This document shows positions 23,048 to 30,171 of a stretch of DNA of 34,868 nt, one piece after another. The position numbers and the translations under genes were made by a program. How positions within the stretch are numbered: position 1 is the first letter of the stretch; every line of letters begins with the position of its first letter. Below the pieces are notes generated by a model. The model made no database searches. It was not told the origin of the DNA and saw only the letters and a program-made list of their open reading frames with translations. This DNA is from Candidatus Zambryskiibacteriota bacterium (GTDB taxonomy: Bacteria; Patescibacteriota; Minisyncoccia; Phycocordibacterales; DATDWN01). Location of the stretch: the NCBI GenBank assembly GCA_026394775.1, contig JAPLZY010000018.1:1-34868 (forward strand). Direction: 5' to 3'.

Positions 23048-23053
23048 TCTTAT

Positions 23054-25729
23054 ATGCCTCCATTCAATCATTTCACAACAAAAGCAAAAGAAGCGATCCG
23101 CAAAGCTCATGAGCTCGCTATTGAACGTGGCCAAAATCACGTAAACCCACTCCATCTCCTTACAGCGCTTATTCTTCAAGACGAAAGCGTAGTTACTTCT
23201 ATACTCGATAAGCTCGAAGTCGATACTATATTGCTCACTGACTCACTTATCGATGAGATTGAGGGAGTAGACGGTGGTCAGACTATCTCACCGTCATATC
23301 AAGTGTATCTCACACCAGAGCTCGCACAGCTCATCGAACTGTCAGCAAAAGTAGCACTGGATTTAAAAGATGAGTTTGTTTCCACAGAACATCTTTTTAT
23401 TTCTGCACTCGAAAGTCCTGGTCCTGCTCGTGACCTGCTTTCTAAATTCAAACTTACTAAAAATCAGGTACTTGAAGTGCTCGAAGATTTGCGTACTGGA
23501 GATAATGAAGATGCGCCTGCAACGAAAAAATTTAAAGCGCTTTCAAAATACACACGAAGTCTCACCAAGCTGGCTCAAGCTAACAAGCTCGACCCCGTGA
23601 TCGGTCGTGATGAAGAGATTTCTCGCGTCATTCAGATTCTTTCTCGTCGAACAAAAAACAATCCTATTCTTATCGGAGAAGCGGGGGTGGGGAAGACTGC
23701 TATTGCCGAAGGTTTGGCTGTCCGAATGCTTCAAGGAGACGTGCCTGAGTCATTGAAAGACAAAGAACTTGTATCACTCGATCTTGGACTTTTGATTGCG
23801 GGTACAAAATACAGAGGTGAGTTTGAAGAACGACTTAAAAATATTTTGAAAGAAATAGAGCGTTCAGATGGAAAGATTATTCTCTTCATTGACGAAATAC
23901 ACACACTCGTGGGAGCGGGTGCTGCCGAAGGTTCAATGGACGCATCAAATATGCTCAAGCCCGCGCTTGCTCGTGGAGAGTTGCGTGCTATTGGAGCAAC
24001 CACACTTCGCGAATATCAAAAATATATTGAAAAAGACCCAGCGCTTACACGTCGTTTTCAGCCTGTACAAGTGAGTGAGCCGTCAATTCCGGATGCGATT
24101 ACAATCATGCGAGGACTCAAAGAAAAATATGAGCTCTATCACGGAGTGCGTATCACCGACGAAGCTATTGTTGCTTCGGTGCATCTTTCTTCTCGTTACA
24201 TCACAGACCGATTTCTTCCTGACAAAGCAGTGGACCTGATCGACGAGTCGGCAGCGTATCTAAAAATCGCTCTTGAAAATATGCCGGTTGTGTTACAGGA
24301 AGCGCATTCAAAGACTATTAAACTAGAAATTGAACGAGAAGCACTCAGAAAAGAAGTGGATGTAAAATCAAAAAACAGACTCAAAGAGATTGAACAAGAA
24401 CTCGCTGACTTAAAAGAAAAGACAGGAGAGATTGAGCTTAAATGGAAAAACGAAAAAGAAACCGTGTCTGGTATCAAAGAGCTTAAAAAAGAACTCGAAG
24501 ACTTGAGACAACAAGCAGATGGGGCAGAAGCGAGGGCAGACCTCTCAAGAGCTGCAGAGATACACTATGGCCTCATTCCTGAAGCTGAGAAAGAGCTTGA
24601 TATGAAAAGTAAGCGTCTCAAGAAACTTCAAAGTTCTCGGAGAATTTTGAAAGAAGAGATTACGGAAAATGATATTGCAATGATTGTGTCTAAGTGGACA
24701 GGTATCCCTGTTTCCCGAATGCTTGAAGAAGAGGCAGAAAAGTTGGTGCGCATGGAAGAAGTATTGAAACGACGCATTGTTGGTCAAAGTGAAGCGGTAC
24801 AAAAGATTTCAGATACGATCAAGCGTTCACGAGCGGGTATTGCTGACCCAAATCGACCAATCGGTTCGTTTCTTTTCCTTGGCCCTACAGGTGTAGGTAA
24901 GACAGAGCTCACCAAAGGTCTGGCTGAGTTTATGTTTGACGACGACAAAGCACTAATCCGTGTTGATATGTCTGAGTTTATGGAAAAACATAGTGTGTCA
25001 AAGCTTGTGGGGGCTCCTCCAGGCTATGTCGGACATGAAGAAGGAGGGACTTTGACTGAAATGGTGCGTCATCGACCATATGCAGTAATACTTTTCGATG
25101 AGATTGAAAAAGCACATCCAGAAGTGTTTAACATCTTGCTTCAGGTTTTGGACAATGGAAAACTGACCGATGCAAAAGGGCGTTCTGTAAACTTTAGAAA
25201 TACGGTGATTATTTTGACTTCAAATATTGGAGCTCAGTATATAGACCGTATGCAAAAACTCGGCTTTGCGTCTGACCCATCTGAAAAAGCAGACTACAAC
25301 GATGCAAAAGCAAAGATAAATGATGCACTTAAAGACTACTTTAGACCAGAATTCCTCAACCGTTTGGATGAAATCATTACATTTGATATTTTGAGCAAAG
25401 AAGCGATCCGAGAGATTGTTGGTATTCAGGTTGGCATTGTGACCAAACGACTTGCTGAAAAAGAAATTCGTCTCGAGCTTACGCCCGATGTATACACACT
25501 TTTGGCAGAAGAAGGGTATAACCCTCAGTACGGCGCACGTCCGCTCAAGCGCCTGATTCAGCAGAAGATCCTAAATCCAATTGCTGCTCTCATGATCAGC
25601 AAGGGGATTGTAAAAGGAGGATCTATCTCGGTGGGCCTCAAAAACAAAGAATTTATGTTTGATGTGAAAAAGCCTCGGAAAGCCTCACTCTCAGAGAGCT
25701 TCGTGGTGAGTGATGGTCTAATTGTTTAA
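23054..25729 (+). CDS. clpB: ATP-dependent disaggregase ClpB
   Basis: 891 residues: N-terminal Clp_N repeats (about 5-145, [16 protein letters not shown]), first AAA+ module with Walker [10 protein letters not shown] (about 205) and Walker [12 protein letters not shown], a long coiled-coil M-domain (about 400-530) containing [15 protein letters not shown], the ClpB hallmark, then the second AAA+ module ([24 protein letters not shown]) and C-terminal domain ([15 protein letters not shown]). The long M-domain and the absence of a ClpP-docking loop motif I could recognise favour ClpB over ClpC. It resolves protein aggregates with DnaK. A palindromic operator and ATTCGTA repeats upstream suggest stress control. 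A terminator follows. Confidence 0.93.
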   Translation: MPPFNHFTTKAKEAIRKAHELAIERGQNHVNPLHLLTALILQDESVVTSILDKLEVDTILLTDSLIDEIEGVDGGQTISPSYQVYLTPELAQLIELSAKVALDLKDEFVSTEHLFISALESPGPARDLLSKFKLTKNQVLEVLEDLRTGDNEDAPATKKFKALSKYTRSLTKLAQANKLDPVIGRDEEISRVIQILSRRTKNNPILIGEAGVGKTAIAEGLAVRMLQGDVPESLKDKELVSLDLGLLIAGTKYRGEFEERLKNILKEIERSDGKIILFIDEIHTLVGAGAAEGSMDASNMLKPALARGELRAIGATTLREYQKYIEKDPALTRRFQPVQVSEPSIPDAITIMRGLKEKYELYHGVRITDEAIVASVHLSSRYITDRFLPDKAVDLIDESAAYLKIALENMPVVLQEAHSKTIKLEIEREALRKEVDVKSKNRLKEIEQELADLKEKTGEIELKWKNEKETVSGIKELKKELEDLRQQADGAEARADLSRAAEIHYGLIPEAEKELDMKSKRLKKLQSSRRILKEEITENDIAMIVSKWTGIPVSRMLEEEAEKLVRMEEVLKRRIVGQSEAVQKISDTIKRSRAGIADPNRPIGSFLFLGPTGVGKTELTKGLAEFMFDDDKALIRVDMSEFMEKHSVSKLVGAPPGYVGHEEGGTLTEMVRHRPYAVILFDEIEKAHPEVFNILLQVLDNGKLTDAKGRSVNFRNTVIILTSNIGAQYIDRMQKLGFASDPSEKADYNDAKAKINDALKDYFRPEFLNRLDEIITFDILSKEAIREIVGIQVGIVTKRLAEKEIRLELTPDVYTLLAEEGYNPQYGARPLKRLIQQKILNPIAALMISKGIVKGGSISVGLKNKEFMFDVKKPRKASLSESFVVSDGLIV

Positions 25730-25744
25730 ACAAGCTAAAAAATC

Positions 25745-25770
25745 CCCTGAACCTGGTTCAGGGTTTTTTT
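25745..25770 (+). terminator. terminator after clpB
   Basis: CCCTGAA, loop CCTGG, TTCAGGG, then T7. Confidence 0.9.
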
Positions 25771-25820
25771 ATGCTTTTACTCGAGATAAAAATATGTTAG
25801 AGTCTTAATTGTGAGTATAT

Positions 25821-25903
25821 GCGTCGGTACTCAAGTGGTCAACGAGGGGAGACTGTAAATCTCCTGACCTTGGTCTTCGAAGGTTCGAATCCTTCCCGGC
25901 GCA
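25821..25903 (+). tRNA. tRNA-Tyr(GTA)
   Basis: 83 nt, class II. Acceptor GCGTCGG/CCGGCGC, anticodon arm GGAGA CTGTAAA TCTCC (anticodon GTA), variable arm, T-arm GAAGG TTCGAAT CCTTC, discriminator A. CCA is not encoded. Confidence 0.95.
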
Positions 25904-25940
25904 CAAAAAGAAAAAACTCCTTATGGGAGTTTTTTCTTTT
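25904..25940 (+). terminator. terminator after tRNA-Tyr
   Basis: AAAAAGAAAAAACTCC, loop TTAT, GGGAGTTTTTTCTTTTT. Confidence 0.85.
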
Positions 25941-26096
25941 TGTCGTACGGGAGTAAAGGCGTGTTACGCCTTTACGTAAGGATTCGAAAAGCGGAGCGGG
26001 CACCTAGTCAGCAGACTAGGTCGCGAGCTGCGGACACGAGCAAAATTTTCGACGGAAAATTTTGACTCGCGGAAGAATCCTTCCCGGCGCACAAAA
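25941..26096 (+). repeat. tRNA-linked palindromic element, Tyr copy
   Basis: In order: TGTCGTACGGGA (degenerate antisense of the tRNA-Tyr acceptor end), hairpin A GTAAAGGCGT/ACGCCTTTAC with loop GTT (25953-25975), 2 nt, AAGGATTCGAA (25978-25988, exact antisense of T-arm 25884-25894), hairpin B with ACCTAGTC, loop AGCA, GACTAGGT (26002-26021), hairpin C CAAAATTTTC, loop GACG, GAAAATTTTG (26041-26064), then a 22-nt exact direct repeat of the tRNA 3' end and its flank (26075-26096 equals 25887-25908). A 36-nt stretch (25992-26027) is identical in the Trp copy. No coding capacity. Confidence 0.8.
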
Positions 26097-26137
26097 GAAC
26101 TGCTGAAGAGTGGTTTTTTAAAAAATCTAAACTTTGC

Positions 26138-26149
26138 TACAATATACCA
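26138..26149 (+). promoter_or_regulatory. -10 box of the NYN gene, leaderless
   Basis: TACAAT (26138-26143) then exactly 6 nt before ATG 26150; no Shine-Dalgarno. Confidence 0.55.
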
Positions 26150-26626
26150 ATGAATAACTACGCATTCATTGATGCTCAAAATGTTCACCTCTCGATCAGA
26201 TCTCAGGGATGGAGTATTGATTGGAAAAGATTCCGTGTATACCTCCAAGAACATTACAATATTACAACTGCCTATCTTTTTCTGGGTTATATTGAAGGAA
26301 ATAACAGCTTGTACGAGAAACTTCAAAAGGCAGGTTTTATTTGTATTTGGAAGCCAGTTTTAAAATATAAAGATGGAACAATAAAAGGTAATGTTGATGC
26401 TGAGATGGTTTTACATACAATGATTCAATTTCCAAATTTTGACAAAGCTCTGATTGTAACTGGTGACGGCGATTTCTATTGTCTTGTCCAATATTTGTTG
26501 CAGCAGAACAAACTTAAAACAGTGTTAGTACCTGATCGAAATAAGTGTTCCGCACTTCTTAAGAAATTTGCCAAGAAAAATATAGCTTTTATGAACGATC
26601 TGAAAAACAAAGTAGGTTTTAGATAA
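26150..26626 (+). CDS. NYN (PIN-like) domain ribonuclease, LabA/DUF88 type
   Basis: 158 residues. The acidic residues of the NYN fold are visible: FIDAQNVH (Asp8, Asn11), GNVDAEMVLH (Asp in the centre) and IVTGDGDFYCLV (paired Asp near 105-107), with KTVLVPDRNKCSALL at the end. NYN proteins are metal-dependent RNases acting on RNA ends or structured RNA. The gene follows the tRNA-Tyr element directly, which may be chance. Leaderless by its -10 spacing. Confidence 0.88.
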   Translation: MNNYAFIDAQNVHLSIRSQGWSIDWKRFRVYLQEHYNITTAYLFLGYIEGNNSLYEKLQKAGFICIWKPVLKYKDGTIKGNVDAEMVLHTMIQFPNFDKALIVTGDGDFYCLVQYLLQQNKLKTVLVPDRNKCSALLKKFAKKNIAFMNDLKNKVGFR

Positions 26627-26667
26627 AAAAGGACCCTTGCAGGACGGGCCTGCAAGGGGACTTTTCG
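26627..26667. terminator. hairpin terminator between NYN and S51 genes
   Basis: CCCTTGCAGG (26634-26643), loop, CCTGCAAGGG (26649-26658). The long T-run lies on the minus-strand side; on the plus strand only TTTT follows. Confidence 0.6.
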
Positions 26668-26727
26668 TGGTGATGTGTATATCATACGCCCTTAATTATT
26701 AATGTCAAATTTAAATTTTACACACTT

Positions 26728-27381
26728 ATGAAACTCCTTCTTACTTCTGCTGGGCTCACAAACGCTTCAATATCTGATGCATTATTCGAACTGGTCGGTA
26801 AAAAGCCAGAAGATACCTCACTTGTTTTTGTTCCAACAGCTTCTAATAAAGAAGCGGGAGACAAAATTTGGTTGATTGATGATTTGATAAATTTAAAAAA
26901 ACAAAATTTTAAATCAATTGATATTGCTGATATTTCTGCTGTGGATAGAGATATTTGGTTACCTAAGTTTGAACAAGTCGATGTTCTGTATTTTGAAGGA
27001 GGTGATGAATATTATCTTATGAAATGGATGCGTCTTTCGGGACTCGATACTCTTTTACCTGAACTTTTGAAGACTCGAGTGTACGTGGGTGTGAGTGCCG
27101 GAAGCATGGTGACAGGGAAAGATTTAGCGTCTGAGATTTACGCAGTAGTTTATGAAGAAGAATTAAAAAAAGAAATCATAAAAGGTCTTGGTTTTGTGGA
27201 GTTTTATATTATGCCGCACCTCAACTCAGACTACTTTACTAAAGTGAGAGAAGAAAATATCATGGAGGCTGTAAAAGAAATTAAAGATAAAGTGTATGCT
27301 CTGGACGATCAGTCTGCTCTCAAGGTGCTCGATGGTAACATGGAAGTGGTAAGTGAAGGGCAATATTTAGTATTTAACTAA
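26728..27381 (+). CDS. peptidase S51 family (dipeptidase E-like)
   Basis: 217 residues. The family signature GVSAGSMV carries the catalytic Ser (about residue 122) in the nucleophile elbow; upstream FEGGDEYYLMKWM matches the GG(D/N) glycine loop, and IMPHLNSDYF provides the expected His. Members hydrolyse Asp-X dipeptides or cyanophycin-like substrates in the cytoplasm; some are only annotated as Type 1 glutamine amidotransferase-like. Single gene; its 3' end abuts the minus-strand terminator at 27383-27407. Confidence 0.88.
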   Translation: MKLLLTSAGLTNASISDALFELVGKKPEDTSLVFVPTASNKEAGDKIWLIDDLINLKKQNFKSIDIADISAVDRDIWLPKFEQVDVLYFEGGDEYYLMKWMRLSGLDTLLPELLKTRVYVGVSAGSMVTGKDLASEIYAVVYEEELKKEIIKGLGFVEFYIMPHLNSDYFTKVREENIMEAVKEIKDKVYALDDQSALKVLDGNMEVVSEGQYLVFN

Positions 27382-27382
27382 T

Positions 27383-27799
27383 AAAAAAGTCGCCAGAAAC
27401 TGGCGACAGGGGGAGTGTGAGTAGAGTAGAGAATGGCATAATATACGATTCGCATAAGAACAAAATAATCTTATTCTTACTATCCCTTCGTATATTGATA
27501 ATTTAGGATTTGTGTCCCAGCCTATGCATAACATAGCTTCGTCTCGGTTCGACACTATGGGCTGGTCTGCCCGAGGGTTTCTTGTCCCTTGTTGCGTAGT
27601 AGACCTATTCCCGCACTAAAGAGATAGGTTGGAGTAACCTACAACTCTAATGCTCAATTCGAGTGGCCTCTCGCAACATCCTAAATTCTCATCTCCTGTA
27701 CTCACACGCCTCATCACTGAGGTCTTTTTAGAATCAGGCTGCTCATTGCAGACTTACTCATGCAATGAGATGTTCGCGACCGGCGCGTACAAGACTCTT
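27383..27799 (-). ncRNA. structured non-coding RNA locus, ~415 nt, family not identified
   Basis: The 503-bp gap between the S51 gene and glyA has no supported reading frame. On the minus strand it has a near-ideal promoter (27805-27833) and a proper terminator (GTCGCCAG, loop TTT, CTGGCGAC, T6; 27407-27383), which define a transcript of about 415 nt. The interior contains perfect stems, e.g. CTCATTGCA/TGCAATGAG and CCAGCC/GGCTGG, plus TAGGTT/AACCTA. Size fits tmRNA or RNase P RNA, but I could find neither the tmRNA tRNA-like ends and tag nor the RNase P P4 motifs. Left unassigned. Confidence 0.6.
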
Positions 27800-27804
27800 G
27801 TTTA

Positions 27805-27833
27805 CTTATACACTATTTTAAACTAAATGTCAA
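27805..27833 (-). promoter_or_regulatory. promoter of the non-coding RNA
   Basis: Minus strand: TTGACA (27833-27828), 17-nt spacer, TATAAG (27810-27805). Confidence 0.8.
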
Positions 27834-27872
27834 AAAGAATCATAAGGTCAAGCTTTTTCTTTACCTTTTTGG

Positions 27873-27884
27873 TATAGTGTCCTC
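27873..27884 (+). promoter_or_regulatory. -10 box of glyA, leaderless
   Basis: TGGTATAGT ends at 27878, 6 nt (GTCCTC) before ATG 27885. Confidence 0.6.
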
Positions 27885-29078
27885 ATGAAAGACAAAGAAA
27901 TCTCACGACTTTTAGGGCTTGAAAAAGCTCGGCAGAAAAAAGTAATCAATCTCATTGCGTCTGAAAATTATGTTTCTTCAGATGTGCGGTTTACGTTGGC
28001 TTCTGAGTTTGTAAACAAGTATGCAGAAGGCTATCCCGGTAAAAGATACTATGGAGGTAATGAATATGTAGATGAACTTGAAACACTCTGCATGAACCGA
28101 GCACGAAGTGTGTTTGGACTATCAGAAAGCGAATGGGGAGTAAATGTACAGGCACTCTCAGGTTCGCCTGCAAACGTGGCAGTGTATACCGCGCTTGTGC
28201 CGTATAGAGAAAAGATAATGGGGCTTTCTCTGGATCATGGTGGACATCTTACTCATGGACACGCTGTCTCTGTAACGGGAAAGTGGTGGAAGCAAATACC
28301 TTTTTTCGTAGACCTAGTCACAGAGAGACTTCATTATGAGGCTATCAGGCAGATCGCTCTGAAAGAAAAACCGGCGTTGATAGTGGTTGGTTTTACTGCA
28401 TACTCTCGGGTTGTCGATTGGAAAAAAATACGTGAAATTGCAACAGAAGTCGGAGCTCTGATGCATGTCGACATGTCGCATCTAGCAGGGCTCGTAGCAG
28501 GCGGTGTGTATCCGAGTCCTTTTGCATATGCTGATACGGTTATGACAACCACCCACAAGACTCTCCGAGGTCCTCGCAGCGCCCTTATCTTTTCACGAAA
28601 AGATGAAAGAAAATTAAATGAAAAAATAGATAAAGCAGTGTTCCCAGGGCTTCAAGGTGGTCCGCATATAAACCAGATCGCAGCTGTGGCTGTGGCCCTC
28701 CAGGAGGCCCTGGAGCCTTTTTTTAAATCGTATGCTAAACAAGTGATCCGTAATGCAGAAATACTTGCAAAAGAGCTCTCTTCTCTCGGGTGGCGTATCG
28801 TATCGGGAGGCACGGACAGTCATCTTTTTTTGTTGGATACCTGGCGTGAAGGTAAAGGTATTTCTGGTGGAGAGGCAAGTGATGTGCTCGAAAAAGCGGG
28901 GATTATTGTAAACAAAAACACTATACCGGGGGATACCCGAAGTCCGAAAGATCCGTCGGGAATACGAATAGGGGCTGCGGCGGAAACGACTCGGGGAAAA
29001 AAAGAGAAAGATATGAAGATAATTGCTCGAAAGATAGATGAGGCGCTGAAGAAGGCTATGGCAAGCAAAAACGCTTAG
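27885..29078 (+). CDS. glyA: serine hydroxymethyltransferase
   Basis: 397 residues, slightly shorter than the usual 410-420. Converts serine and tetrahydrofolate to glycine and 5,10-methylene-THF (PLP enzyme, cytoplasm). Seen: NLIASENYVS, NKYAEGYPGKRYYGGNEYVDELE (substrate loop), VQALSGSPANVAVYTALV, HGGHLTHG, VDMSHLAGLVAGGVYPSPF, and the PLP lysine in TTTHKTLRGPRSALI; then NKNTIPGDTRSP near the C-terminus. All catalytic parts are present. It ends 50 bp before rpmG. Confidence 0.96.
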   Translation: MKDKEISRLLGLEKARQKKVINLIASENYVSSDVRFTLASEFVNKYAEGYPGKRYYGGNEYVDELETLCMNRARSVFGLSESEWGVNVQALSGSPANVAVYTALVPYREKIMGLSLDHGGHLTHGHAVSVTGKWWKQIPFFVDLVTERLHYEAIRQIALKEKPALIVVGFTAYSRVVDWKKIREIATEVGALMHVDMSHLAGLVAGGVYPSPFAYADTVMTTTHKTLRGPRSALIFSRKDERKLNEKIDKAVFPGLQGGPHINQIAAVAVALQEALEPFFKSYAKQVIRNAEILAKELSSLGWRIVSGGTDSHLFLLDTWREGKGISGGEASDVLEKAGIIVNKNTIPGDTRSPKDPSGIRIGAAAETTRGKKEKDMKIIARKIDEALKKAMASKNA

Positions 29079-29128
29079 GATTTGCCTTTTTTGCCCTTTT
29101 TATGCTACCATAGGGGCTACTTAAATAT

Positions 29129-29284
29129 ATGTCACAAGATCGATTAATCCCACTTCGAAATAAAGAGACCGACGAGGTATACTGGACTTCTAAAAACAAG
29201 AAGCTTGTAGAACGCAAAATCGAGCTCAAGAAATACAGTAAAAAGCTTCGGAAACGAATAACTTTCAAAGAGACTAAGAAATAA
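29129..29284 (+). CDS. rpmG: 50S ribosomal protein bL33, zinc-free type
   Basis: 51 residues: MSQDRLIPLRNKETDEVYWTSKNKKLVERKIELKKYSKKLRKRITFKETKK split over the usual L33 pattern (T-x-x-x-Y-x-(T/S)-x-KNKK, then R-x-E-L-K-K-Y-x-x-x-L-x-K). There are no Cys residues, so it is a C-minus (zinc-independent) form. The gene was found by reading a short frame; start ATG 29129 has no Shine-Dalgarno. Terminator at 29290-29322, then tRNA-Trp. Confidence 0.88.
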   Translation: MSQDRLIPLRNKETDEVYWTSKNKKLVERKIELKKYSKKLRKRITFKETKK

Positions 29285-29289
29285 TTTCT

Positions 29290-29322
29290 AACAAAAATTC
29301 GCCAAAAGGGCGTTTTTTTGTT
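29290..29322 (+). terminator. terminator after rpmG
   Basis: AACAAAAA..CGCC, AAAA loop, GGGCG, TTTTTTTGTT. Confidence 0.8.
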
Positions 29323-29337
29323 ACTCTATTTATTATC

Positions 29338-29408
29338 GGGTGGTTAGTTAAGTGGTATAACAGCGCACTCCAAACGCGCTATTGGGGGTTCGATTCCTCC
29401 ACCGCCCG
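29338..29408 (+). tRNA. tRNA-Trp(CCA)
   Basis: 71 nt. Acceptor GGGTGGT/ACCGCCC, D-arm GTTA/TAAC, anticodon loop CTCCAAA (anticodon CCA; the stem has one A-C mismatch next to the loop), T-arm GGGGG TTCGATT CCTCC, discriminator G as expected for tRNA-Trp. The 3' CCA is not encoded. No separate terminator follows; the palindromic element begins at once. Confidence 0.92.
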
Positions 29409-29561
29409 CAGTAAGGTGAGTAAAAGCCTGTTAGGCTTTTACATGAGGAATCGAAAGACGGAGCGGGCACCTAGTCAGCAGACTAGGTCGCGAGTCCGGG
29501 TAGGGAAAATTTTTGAGTGTCGACGAAAAAATTATTCCTTACCGATTCTTCCATCTCCCCC
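29409..29561 (+). repeat. tRNA-linked palindromic element, Trp copy
   Basis: Same order of parts as the Tyr copy: hairpin A GTAAAAGCCT/AGGCTTTTAC, loop GTT (29420-29442), 2 nt, GAGGAATCGAA (29445-29455, exact antisense of tRNA-Trp T-arm 29389-29399), hairpin B identical to the Tyr copy over 36 nt (29459-29494, loop AGCA), hairpin C (29499-29543, GGTAGGGAA/TTCCTTACC, with CGACG), then a degenerate sense copy of the tRNA end (CGATTCTTCCATCTCCCCC). Ends just before ATG 29581. Confidence 0.8.
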
Positions 29562-29580
29562 AAATAACATGTAAACCAAC

Positions 29581-29949
29581 ATGGAATCTAAATCAGCAAA
29601 AAGAGATAACGAACCGCTCTGGGAATATTGTAAAAATGAAGCGGTCATGAAAATGGGTAAATTTTCGGCCCGTGCTATGCAGTATGCGGTAAAAATATAT
29701 AAGGAACGTGGTGGCGGATATATAGGAGAAAAGTCTTCCAAAAATAGTCTCGTAAAATGGACAAAAGAAGATTGGGGATATACAGGTAAGCCTGGAGAAA
29801 GTCGTTATTTACCTAAAAAAGCACGAGGACATTTAACTGTTGGTGAAAAGATTGCGACAAATCGAGCAAAAAATAAAGGAACAAAAGAGGGTAAACAGTG
29901 GGTCAAACAGCCAGAACGTATTGCAAAAAAGACAGCTAAAGACAGCTAA
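29581..29949 (+). CDS. small basic protein, DUF5872-like
   Basis: 122 residues, lysine- and arginine-rich. Pattern: WEYCKNEAVMKMGKFSARAMQ, YKERGGGYIGEK, LVKWTKEDWGYTG, YLPKKARGHLTVGEKIATNRAK, GKQWVKQPERIAKKTA. This resembles small basic proteins of the DUF5872 kind (K-W-x-x-E-x-W and a Y-L-P-x-K-A stretch); I am fairly but not fully sure of the name. Probably cytoplasmic and nucleic-acid binding by charge. It lies right after the tRNA-Trp element; no Shine-Dalgarno. Confidence 0.75.
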   Translation: MESKSAKRDNEPLWEYCKNEAVMKMGKFSARAMQYAVKIYKERGGGYIGEKSSKNSLVKWTKEDWGYTGKPGESRYLPKKARGHLTVGEKIATNRAKNKGTKEGKQWVKQPERIAKKTAKDS

Positions 29950-29971
29950 AGATAGGTTGAAGTAATAAATT

Positions 29972-30002
29972 AAAAAACAAATCCGCCTCCCTCGGATTGT
30001 TT
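29972..30002. terminator. terminator between convergent genes
   Basis: AACAAATCCG, loop CCTCCCT, CGGATTGTT; T-run on the minus-strand side (TTGTTTTTT), weaker on the plus side. Confidence 0.7.
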
Positions 30003-30017
30003 CCGTGGTGGCGGGGG

Positions 30018-30125
30018 TTAGGTTAGCTCTTCTTTCTTGGCTTTTTCATCACAGAACTCACAAGTGTGTTCTGTGGTAACGACAAAGCCTTGTCCGCACT
30101 CTTTACATACTTCTGGGTAGGGCAT
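30018..30125 (-). CDS. 35-residue zinc-ribbon protein
   Basis: Short frame from ATG 30125 to TAA 30018-30020: MPYPEVCKECGQGFVVTT, EHTCEFCDEKAKKEELT. Two CxxC knuckles (CKEC and CEFC) separated by 12 residues form a complete zinc ribbon. Downstream of murF on the same strand, with a terminator after it. Similar tiny zinc ribbons are common in Parcubacteria (recollection); function unknown. Confidence 0.75.
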   Translation of the reverse strand: MPYPEVCKECGQGFVVTTEHTCEFCDEKAKKEELT

Positions 30126-30171
30126 CTAAATACAATTTAAACACATATATATACTTTAATACAAGTCATGA

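Noticed and set aside
25941-26096. Group I intron or split tRNA explanation for the tRNA-linked elements
   Set aside because: Each upstream tRNA is complete and intron-free; the element lies after it and lacks group I core pairings visible by eye.
27383-27799. tmRNA or RNase P RNA
   Set aside because: Size fits, but no tRNA-like 5'/3' ends with a tag frame and no GAGGAAAGTCC / AGAANNNGGCTTA pair were found on either strand; left as unidentified.
27382-27884. glycine or THF riboswitch controlling glyA
   Set aside because: glyA has a -10 box 6 nt before its ATG, so this region is not part of its transcript, and no riboswitch core was recognised.
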